From NCBI GenBank assembly GCA_937907415.1, contig CALCHY010000202.1:1-9649 (forward strand): a DNA stretch of 9,649 nt, read 5' to 3'. Positions 5,616 through 9,649 of the stretch are shown in pieces. The stretch is from an uncultured Trueperaceae bacterium. Its GTDB lineage: Bacteria > Deinococcota > Deinococci > Deinococcales > Trueperaceae. Made by a program: the position numbers and the translations under genes. Each line of letters opens with the position of its first letter. Positions within the stretch are counted from its first letter, which is position 1. The notes under the pieces were generated by a model that saw only the letters and a program-made list of their open reading frames with translations, searched no databases and was not told the DNA's origin.

Positions 5616-5774
5616 TCAAGCCGAGCACGCCACCTCCTCGTGCTCCGGCCCCGGCTGAGGCGAGGGCGGGCAGGGAGTGGCGCCCTCGGGGGGCACCGGT
5701 ACAAGGTAACGAGAGGCAAAACAGCGGACGACATCTAAGGCGCGGAATGCAGGGCCCGACCCAAGACCAGGCAC
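5616..5774 (-). CDS. possible 52-aa small ORF
   Basis: GTG 5774 to TGA 5618-5616 reads VPGLGSGPAFRALDVVRCFA then SRYLVPVPPEGATPC, a proline-rich stretch and an acidic end. The residue mix is less arginine-rich than shadow frames, but the codon-position GC bias is weak and no Shine-Dalgarno or leaderless signal precedes the GTG. It starts 51 nt after the 77-aa gene stop on the same strand. Weak candidate; the rest of 5607-5824 shows nothing. Confidence 0.2.
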   Translation of the reverse strand: MPGLGSGPAFRALDVVRCFASRYLVPVPPEGATPCPPSPQPGPEHEEVACSA

Positions 5775-5824
5775 CTTAGCTAGGGCGGGTCGGGCGGCGC
5801 CTGGCGCGGGCCGCAGCCCAGCAA

Positions 5825-6058
5825 CTACGCCTTGACGCTCGTGTGAGCCGGGACTTCGATGGCCTCCCCGCGACGGGCCAGGTCACGCGAGAGGTCGGCG
5901 AACGGCTGTTTCGCGCGAAGTCCCTGGTAGACCACGCGCCTCGCGCCCAGCACCGGGTTACTGAGCACGACGCGATTGCCAACCACCTCGAGGGTCCCTT
6001 CGAGCCCGACCGGGGTCACGAACCGAAAAACTCTATGCCTGTTCATTCTCTTGGTCAT
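5825..6058 (-). CDS. 77-aa basic small protein of unknown function, leaderless
   Basis: ATG 6058 lies 6 nt after TACCCT with no Shine-Dalgarno, so I prefer it to the ATG at 6277 in the same frame, whose extra 73 residues are low-complexity and cross a palindrome. The protein starts with a basic patch (MTKRMNRHR), then shows beta-strand-like segments (VFRFVTPVG, GTLEVVGNRVVLSNPV, ARRVVYQGLR) and a helix (PFADLSRDLARRG), ending in a strand (AIEVPAHTSV). Small basic beta-rich proteins can bind nucleic acid, but no known motif is visible. It is divergent from the DUF2384 gene at 6294, sharing a 235-bp region that holds a palindrome. Confidence 0.6.
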   Translation of the reverse strand: MTKRMNRHRVFRFVTPVGLEGTLEVVGNRVVLSNPVLGARRVVYQGLRAKQPFADLSRDLARRGEAIEVPAHTSVKA

Positions 6059-6064
6059 GAAACC

Positions 6065-6070
6065 AGGGTA
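6065..6070 (-). promoter_or_regulatory. leaderless -10 element of the 77-aa gene
   Basis: Minus-strand TACCCT (TANNNT), then 6 nt (GGTTTC), then ATG 6058. No Shine-Dalgarno is present. Confidence 0.6.
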
Positions 6071-6172
6071 AGGGCCACCGAACAATCGCCGCACAGCTCT
6101 ACCCACGGCCCCTGCCGCAGCAAGCGCCACGGCGAAGGCCGCCCTTCCCCCGCCGAAGGGTGATGACCCGCC

Positions 6173-6191
6173 TAGTCCCCCCGGGGGACTA
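6173..6191. promoter_or_regulatory. 19-nt perfect palindrome, operator-like
   Basis: TAGTCCCCC-C-GGGGGACTA is a perfect inverted repeat in the divergent region between the 77-aa gene (-) and the DUF2384 gene (+), 102 bp before the latter's ATG. A close relative lies at 6767-6791, beyond the other end of the same gene. It may be a repressor site for the antitoxin-like protein, or a small hairpin. Confidence 0.5.
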
Positions 6192-6293
6192 ACACCACCA
6201 CCTGCTCGACTCGCCACCGAGTAACCACGCCGCAGCGCCTGCACCCGCTGAGGAGGGCGAAGCCAAGCCCCCATCACGTAGGCTGGAGGCCAG

Positions 6294-6659
6294 ATGCAAC
6301 ACCGGGCCCGCCACGTACCAGTACTCGTTGATCCCGCTACTGGGCGAGTCGACGCGCTGCGCCTGGCTCACTCACTGGGGTTGACGACCGCTGAGGTCGA
6401 AGCGATCGCCCAGCCCACGGCGGGTGACGCCCACACCAGCTCGCCGACCGGAGGTCCCCAGAACCGCCTGCAGCAGGCGGCATTCATTGCTGAGGGCCTA
6501 CACCAACTCACCGGTGGCGACAGCCAACAGGTGGCGATCTGGCTCCGCGCGCCGCACCCAGCGCTCGACGACGCAGCGCCACTCGAGCTGATGAGCTGCA
6601 GTGAACTCCACATTGTCGTCGACCTGGTCGACGACCTGCTTAGCGGAGCCCCCGCCTAG
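6294..6659 (+). CDS. Xre/MbcA/ParS-type antitoxin homologue (DUF2384), orphan
   Basis: 121 aa. Residues about 19-40 (VDALRLAHSLGLTTAEVEAI) form a short Xre-like helix-turn-helix segment. Residues 59-118 match the DUF2384 toxin-binding domain: QAAFIAEGLHQLTGGDSQQV, the signature AIWLRAPHPALDDAAPLELM, and a terminal helix LHIVVDLVDDLLSG. In the RES-Xre (ParST, MbcTA) family this protein binds DNA and neutralises an NAD+-degrading or ADP-ribosylating RES toxin normally encoded next to it. No RES gene is adjacent, so it is an orphan, a regulator, or paired with something unknown. ATG 6294 follows GGAGG by 4 nt; a TAGGCT 9 nt upstream could be a -10. Related palindromes lie on both sides. Confidence 0.75.
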   Translation: MQHRARHVPVLVDPATGRVDALRLAHSLGLTTAEVEAIAQPTAGDAHTSSPTGGPQNRLQQAAFIAEGLHQLTGGDSQQVAIWLRAPHPALDDAAPLELMSCSELHIVVDLVDDLLSGAPA

Positions 6660-6856
6660 GTCAGGGCAGCAGCCCGGCGCGCGACCTCACCGTTCGCCTG
6701 TACGACACAGCCACCCCTCGAGGGCTCGGTGTTGCGCTGCCGCACGGCATTAGACCAGCGACGCTTCGCTAGTCCCCCGGGGGGTCTAGCGGCGCTGCCT
6801 GAGCCTTTCTCGCCCGACGGCCCTGCTCCACGCCCCCTTCCCGTGCCGACCTCGCA
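6660..6856. other. 197-bp convergent intergenic region
   Basis: It contains a CCCTCGAGGG palindrome (6715-6724) and the CTAGTCCCCC palindrome (6767-6791). I see no coding frame and no strong intrinsic terminator with a T tract. Confidence 0.4.
6767..6791. promoter_or_regulatory. imperfect palindrome related to 6173-6191
   Basis: CGCTAGTCCCCC at 6767-6778 faces GGGGGGTCTAGCG at 6779-6791, an inverted repeat with one mismatch/bulge, sharing the CTAGTCCCCC...GGGG core with the palindrome at 6173. It lies between the convergent DUF2384 gene (+) and the 38-aa ORF (-), so it could also act as a terminator hairpin. Confidence 0.45.
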
Positions 6857-6973
6857 CTACAGGTAGTTGCCGTCCTCTAGCGAATCCAGCAGCCTGAAGA
6901 CACGTTGCTCCCCACCAGGCCACGTCAGGACTTCGAGGGGCGCTCCGCCTAACCATGTGTGATCCGACCGCAC
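6857..6973 (-). CDS. 38-aa small ORF directly behind the 117-aa gene
   Basis: GTG 6973 begins at the base after the TAG of the 117-aa gene, and the GGAG just before that stop codon (3 nt spacing) could serve as a Shine-Dalgarno. The frame reads VRSDHTWLGGAPLEVLTWPG then GEQRVFRLLDSLEDGNYL and stop. Third codon positions are G/C-biased (about two thirds) and second positions are not, and the residues are not those of a shadow frame. A strand pair (PLEVLTW, QRVFRL) and an acidic end suggest a small folded peptide, possibly a partner of the preceding protein through translational coupling. No family recognised. Confidence 0.45.
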   Translation of the reverse strand: MRSDHTWLGGAPLEVLTWPGGEQRVFRLLDSLEDGNYL

Positions 6974-7327
6974 CTACTCCACGGCAGTCGTTGCTCCGAT
7001 GATCACTCCCGCTCGGGCGATCAGTAAGGCGACGGCATTGCAGCGCGCAAGAACCGTCTCCGCAGCGCCGGCACACGATCGCGAGCCCTGGACACCCAGC
7101 AGCTCCACGGCCTCCCCCGCCTCCACGCCCAGGACGCCTGACAGGCGCTTGGCGACCGCCGCAACATCGAGAGTGTTTATTTCTCCGTTGCCGTCCAGGA
7201 ACGCGCGGATGACGTCGGCCGCAACTCCCGCGAGGCGCGCCGCCAACCGCAGCGCCGCAGCCCCAACGCCAACCGCACCGATTTCGCGCTCGAGGCCCTC
7301 GAGCGCTTTCGAGGCTTCGCTCGCCAT
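6974..7327 (-). CDS. 117-aa alanine-rich helical protein with EF-hand-like loop
   Basis: ATG 7327 lies 6 nt after GATAAT with no Shine-Dalgarno, so I prefer it to the earlier in-frame ATG at 7384. The protein is mostly helical (ASKALEGLEREIG, AALRLAARLAGVAADVIRAF, TLDVAAVAKRLSGVLG). Between the last two helices is the loop FLDGNGEINTLD (43-54). It resembles an EF-hand or dockerin calcium loop: D45, N47, G48, I50 and D54 fit positions 3, 5, 6, 8 and 12, but position 1 is F43 rather than Asp, so calcium binding is doubtful. The C-terminus is hydrophobic (AVALLIARAGVIIGATTAV, 98-116), maybe a buried or membrane-touching helix. A 38-aa ORF follows immediately; the AbrB-like gene is divergent, 145 bp away. 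Function unknown. Confidence 0.65.
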   Translation of the reverse strand: MASEASKALEGLEREIGAVGVGAAALRLAARLAGVAADVIRAFLDGNGEINTLDVAAVAKRLSGVLGVEAGEAVELLGVQGSRSCAGAAETVLARCNAVALLIARAGVIIGATTAVE

Positions 7328-7333
7328 GGGAGC

Positions 7334-7339
7334 ATTATC
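7334..7339 (-). promoter_or_regulatory. leaderless -10 element of the 117-aa gene
   Basis: Minus-strand GATAAT, one base from the TATAAT consensus, then 6 nt (GCTCCC), then ATG 7327. It shares a 145-bp divergent region with the AbrB-like gene promoter. Confidence 0.6.
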
Positions 7340-7435
7340 ACCCGCTCCCGACGCGCCCCGTGCCCGACCCAGGAGGCGGCACAAACTTGCCTTCGCTTCC
7401 GAGCAGCCCCGCCAGTGGGACCAGGGAGATCACTG

Positions 7436-7466
7436 TTGCACCTGCCCGCTACTCTGCGGCTACGAT
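7436..7466 (+). promoter_or_regulatory. leaderless promoter of the AbrB-like gene
   Basis: TACGAT (7461-7466) is followed by exactly 6 nt and ATG 7473. TTGCAC (7436-7441) is a possible -35 with a 19-bp spacer. No Shine-Dalgarno lies before the ATG. Confidence 0.6.
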
Positions 7467-7472
7467 GGCCAA

Positions 7473-7736
7473 ATGAAAGACGACACAGTAGGAGCCGGGT
7501 TGATTCGCGCGCGCCACGTGGGGCGGACCATCTCCGGTGGCCCCGAGATGAGCACCCAGAACATCCAGATCGCGGTCCACGCCCTGCGCCGCGTCAGCCG
7601 AGCCCAAAGGGCCAACCAGCAGGTCGTGCACGTTCCAGAGGAGGCGCTCGCGGCCGTAGGGGTGGCGTCGACTGATGAGCTCGAGGTCGCCATGCGCGAG
7701 GGCGAGATCGTGCTCAGGCCTAAGCGCCGGCGATAA
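7473..7736 (+). CDS. AbrB/SpoVT (MazE-like) DNA-binding regulator
   Basis: 87 aa. ATG 7473 is chosen because TACGAT-N6 precedes it; a longer in-frame ORF from 6999 and the internal ATG at codon 26 lack any start signal. Residues about 38-84 match the swapped-hairpin AbrB fold: a basic strand region (RRVSRAQRANQQVVHVP), the helix EEALAAVGVA and the closing strand ELEVAMREGEIVLRP, with a KRRR tail. Proteins of this fold act as transition-state regulators or as the DNA-binding half of antitoxins and bind promoters, often their own. No MazF- or PIN-type toxin lies downstream. A truncated paralogue lies at 5403-5606. The gene is divergent from the 117-aa gene and may control both. Confidence 0.7.
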   Translation: MKDDTVGAGLIRARHVGRTISGGPEMSTQNIQIAVHALRRVSRAQRANQQVVHVPEEALAAVGVASTDELEVAMREGEIVLRPKRRR

Positions 7737-7896
7737 TCAGACCTCTGCACACCCGTGCGCTGGCCGCCGTACCCGGACGGCGCCTGCGCTACGCTCCCTT
7801 CCGGAACGACAAGGCCCTCGAGGGGCTAAGCGCACGCGGCCGGGCAGGCGTCCCCGACAACCCCAAAGCGAAGCAGCACGACACCGCTTCTTTCTA
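7737..7896. other. 160-bp convergent intergenic region
   Basis: It lies between the AbrB-like gene (+) and the nuclease-like gene (-). It contains CCCTCGAGGG at 7815-7824. No coding frame or clear T-tract terminator is visible. Confidence 0.35.
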
Positions 7897-8442
7897 CTAC
7901 CACCGCCACCAAGGCGCCAGCACCACTTCCGCGGTGTCGTACGGCTCGAGCAGCAGCCGCAGCTTCTCAACGCGCGCCGGCGTGGCGGCGCCCCACACCT
8001 GCTTATCGTACTGGCGCTCGAAGCTGGCGCCCTTCAGGATCACCTCGTCGTTGTCGTACCCGCCCGCGTCGTACTCGATTGCGACCACGCCGTCCTCGCT
8101 CTCCCAGGTGCCGTCAGGCTGCCTGCCGCGCCCCAGCGCTCCCCCACGGTTCCTCCACGCCTCCACCGGCGCGTCCAGAACATGACGCGTGGCCGTCACG
8201 CCAGCCAGGTGCCGCAGGCGCGTCGCCGCGTACTTCAACGACGCCAAGTCGTCCTCGAGCGTGAGGAACGTAACGTCGATCTTGCCGCCGAGCTCTGCCG
8301 AGCGTTCCAGCGAGCGGCGCCTAGCCAATATCCCAACACCCCGCGCCGCCTTCTGCGTGACCCGGTAGAGCTCGAACGCCATGCGCGCCGGAATCACGCG
8401 GTCGACCACCAGGTCCGCGTACAGCGCGTCGAGCCCCTTCAC
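7897..8442 (-). CDS. PD-(D/E)XK-like protein, second half of a replication-relaxation-type pair
   Basis: 181 aa. GTG 8442 overlaps the TGA of the upstream gene (shared GTGA) and has AGGAG 8 nt upstream, so its translation is coupled. The N-terminus is helical and basic (residues 1-85). The core shows a nuclease-like pattern: PDG at 109-111, the strand VVAIEYDAG with E123 and D125, K137 in VILKGASF, and YDKQVWG (145-151). PDG...E-x-D...K is the layout seen in the nuclease-like domain of plasmid replication-relaxation proteins (Replic_Relax), proposed to act on plasmid DNA in replication or transfer. The match is from memory and moderate; it may simply be a restriction-like nuclease. It lies downstream of its likely DNA-binding partner. 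Confidence 0.6.
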   Translation of the reverse strand: MKGLDALYADLVVDRVIPARMAFELYRVTQKAARGVGILARRRSLERSAELGGKIDVTFLTLEDDLASLKYAATRLRHLAGVTATRHVLDAPVEAWRNRGGALGRGRQPDGTWESEDGVVAIEYDAGGYDNDEVILKGASFERQYDKQVWGAATPARVEKLRLLLEPYDTAEVVLAPWWRW

Positions 8443-9158
8443 GAGAGCATCTCCTGCAACATGTCCGCCGTCGGCTCGTGCGGATCATCCTGTGGCGGCT
8501 CGAAGGCCTCCATCGAAACCGCCAACAGCACCTTGCGGAGGTCGGTCGGCACCGAAGCCAAAGCCGGCCAGTAGGGCCACACCTGGATGCGGTGCCGGTG
8601 AGCGCGTGCCATAGCGCGCGCTTCGTCAGCCGTGCGCACGTACACCACGATCACGCCGCCCGCCCGGTGGACCGCGCCCGCGTGCTCGCTCAGCAAGTTG
8701 CCAACATGGAGCACGGAGTAGCCCCTGTAGCTCGCCAACACGAAGCGCGGCGACACGTCAGCCTCGAAGTGAGCGAAGCGCAGCAGCGGCCCCAGGCCGT
8801 GCTCCTCACGCCAGCCGTGCTGCTCGTAGCACTCCCGCACCGCCCGCCGCGCCAGCCCGTCGAGGATCCCACTGGCGCGCGGCTCGTACGGCCACTGCTT
8901 GCCGATCTGCCGCCGCCCCTCGAGGTCGAGCACGTACACGTCCTGCCCGACCTCCACCAGCCGCACCCGCCTCAGCCAGAGCGTGCGCACGCACCACTCC
9001 AGTGCGCGACGACCGAAGCGCGCCTCCATGGCCGAGCCGAGCTGCGGCCCGTAGATGATCACCTCGTACAACGCCGCCAACCCACCGTTGTCAGCAGCGA
9101 TGTTCCACAACCGGCGGCGGCGCTCCTTTTCCTTCTGCGCTTTCTGCTTGACTTCCAT
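8439..9158 (-). CDS. basic, probably winged-helix protein, first half of a replication-relaxation-type pair
   Basis: 239 aa. ATG 9158 follows GACAAT by 6 nt; the longer frame to 9428 adds 90 residues without a start signal or recognisable fold. The first 17 residues are highly basic (KQKAQKEKERRRRLW). Residues about 25-88 look like a winged helix: GGLAALYEVIIYGPQL, helix RRALEWCVRTLWLRRVRL, and wing VGQDVYVLDLEG. Residues 95-205 form an alpha/beta part (RFVLASYRGYSVLHVGN, GGVIVVYVRTADEARAMARA, HRIQVWPYW), in the style of replication-relaxation proteins in which this part recognises the partner or DNA. The C-terminus is acidic. It overlaps the next gene by 4 bp, so the two products are probably made together and may work as one split protein. 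Confidence 0.6.
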   Translation of the reverse strand: MEVKQKAQKEKERRRRLWNIAADNGGLAALYEVIIYGPQLGSAMEARFGRRALEWCVRTLWLRRVRLVEVGQDVYVLDLEGRRQIGKQWPYEPRASGILDGLARRAVRECYEQHGWREEHGLGPLLRFAHFEADVSPRFVLASYRGYSVLHVGNLLSEHAGAVHRAGGVIVVYVRTADEARAMARAHRHRIQVWPYWPALASVPTDLRKVLLAVSMEAFEPPQDDPHEPTADMLQEMLS

Positions 9159-9164
9159 ACAGGG

Positions 9165-9170
9165 ATTGTC
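9165..9170 (-). promoter_or_regulatory. leaderless -10 element of the 239-aa gene
   Basis: Minus-strand GACAAT (TANNNT with one change), then 6 nt (CCCTGT), then ATG 9158. It would drive the coupled pair down to 7897. Confidence 0.45.
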
Positions 9171-9506
9171 AGCTCGCACGCGACCCGAACCAGGTGAAAA
9201 GTCGACGTTACTCTCACAGGCTCGGCAACCGACAAGCGGGCGACCTCGAGGGGTGCGCGAGGCTACCCCGGCGGCTCCGGACCCGTCCTCCCGCGGCGTC
9301 CAAGCGGAGGCAAGCAACCTGCCGATCCTATGTTTCTGCGGTTGACCATCCAAACCGGAGAAGGCCCGACAGGGACGGAGAAACTCGCATTGGCGCGTTT
9401 CAAGGCCCTGAGAAGCGGCTGCGGACAAACGACATTCTCCACCCGAATCCTAGGAAGCCCCGCCACCACGGCAAATCCCCCGATTCAAGGGAGTGACCGT
9501 GTAGAG

Positions 9507-9522
9507 CCCCCCCCCCCCCCCC
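9507..9522. repeat. homopolymer run of 16 C
   Basis: Sixteen consecutive C lie 45-60 bp before ATG 9567. Runs this long are prone to slippage, both in cells (phase variation of a promoter) and in sequencing, so the true length is uncertain. Confidence 0.85.
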
Positions 9523-9547
9523 TGCCGCCCCCGCCTGCACGGCCGCC

Positions 9548-9561
9548 GGATAACGTTATCC
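9548..9561. promoter_or_regulatory. 14-bp perfect palindrome before ATG 9567, operator-like
   Basis: GGATAACGTTATCC is perfectly symmetric and ends 5 bp before ATG 9567, where a bound repressor would block transcription or initiation. A half-site, CGTTATCC, also occurs in the leader of the nuclease gene, ending near position 4531. Confidence 0.5.
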
Positions 9562-9566
9562 AGCCC

Positions 9567-9649
9567 ATGACCGACCCCCACGGCCTCCCCCCCTCTGACC
9601 GAGAGTCGCGAGAAGCGACTAGTAGGAATCGCTGGCCTTCCACAAAGAC
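9567..9649 (+). CDS. possible start of a gene running off the window
   Basis: ATG 9567 opens a frame that stays open to the window end (27 codons: MTDPHGLPPSDRESREATSR then NRWPSTK). The residues are polar and disordered-looking, as in the N-termini of many DNA-binding or replication proteins. No Shine-Dalgarno precedes it, but an operator-like palindrome lies 5 bp upstream, suggesting an autoregulated gene. Too little is visible to name it. Confidence 0.35.
   Translation, partial: MTDPHGLPPSDRESREATSRNRWPSTK

Larger units (their letters stand above)
9159..9566. other. 408-bp divergent non-coding region with 16-C run
   Basis: It lies between the 239-aa gene (-) and a possible gene starting at 9567 (+). 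It contains CCTCGAGG at 9244-9251, a run of 16 C at 9507-9522 and the palindrome at 9548-9561. Several frames are open but arginine/proline-rich and not gene-like. Being next to the replication-type pair, it is a reasonable place for an origin, but I see no iterons. Confidence 0.4.

Noticed and set aside
5825..6277. Longer version of the 77-aa gene starting at 6277, with a possible membrane helix
   Set aside because: The extra part is Gly/Ala/Pro-rich, is read through the 6173-6191 palindrome and has no start signal, while ATG 6058 has TACCCT-N6.
6999..7472. Plus-strand extension of the AbrB-like gene
   Set aside because: It is antisense to the 117-aa gene; the AbrB start at 7473 has its own promoter signal.
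8439..9428. 90-residue N-terminal extension of the replication-type protein
   Set aside because: Low-complexity composition, no start signal at 9428; ATG 9158 has the GACAAT-N6 layout and begins the recognisable protein.
1..9649. CRISPR array, IS element or rRNA
   Set aside because: No regularly spaced repeats, no transposase motifs or terminal inverted repeats, and no rRNA-like sequence were seen.

Overview
GC-rich DNA that looks like the left end of an integrated mobile element. The window opens inside a host tRNA-Pro(GGG) gene. The element then runs rightward through an integrase/excisionase module, and the window ends before any right junction: I found no second copy of the tRNA 3' end. 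The host cannot be named from sequence alone. Five genes start at an ATG exactly 6 nt after a -10-like hexamer (T/G-A-N-N-N-T) with no Shine-Dalgarno. That leaderless layout is well known in Deinococcota and also occurs in Actinomycetota. With the GC-rich codon use, I lean towards a Truepera/Deinococcus-like host with an actinobacterium second; this is inference.

Layout. 1-53: tRNA-Pro 3' part (probable attL), followed by a terminator and a tandem 12-bp repeat that may bind integrase. 428-937 (+): winged-helix regulator. 1086-2474 (-) and 2535-2702 (-): tyrosine integrase with a hydrophobic N-terminal extension, and a small excisionase-type HTH protein. The excisionase has a structured leader holding a TTGACA box, an operator-like palindrome and a small upstream ORF. 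3017-4511 (-): PD-(D/E)XK/DUF4268 nuclease, an 81-aa helical protein, and a small ORF that reads as frameshifted. 4855-5094 (-): 79-aa leaderless gene with its own terminator.

5144-5606: decayed DNA holding a frame-disrupted relic on the minus strand and a truncated AbrB-like copy on the plus strand. 5825-6058 (-): 77-aa leaderless gene. 6294-6659 (+): Xre/MbcA/ParS-type antitoxin homologue (DUF2384) with no toxin beside it, lying between two related palindromes. 6857-7327 (-): 117-aa protein with an EF-hand-like loop and a 38-aa ORF directly behind it. 7473-7736 (+): intact AbrB-like protein, divergent from the 117-aa gene. 7897-9158 (-): translationally coupled pair, a basic probably winged-helix protein followed by a PD-(D/E)XK-like protein, resembling a replication-relaxation protein split in two. 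The right end has a 16-base C run, a 14-bp palindrome and the possible start of another gene.

Reading the parts together: int/xis would handle integration and excision at tRNA-Pro; the 7897-9158 pair may serve element replication or mobilisation; the AbrB, DUF2384 and winged-helix proteins are likely regulators; the DUF4268 nuclease cluster may be defence or accessory cargo. Only the integration module is firmly supported. The accessory functions are family-level inference or unknown.
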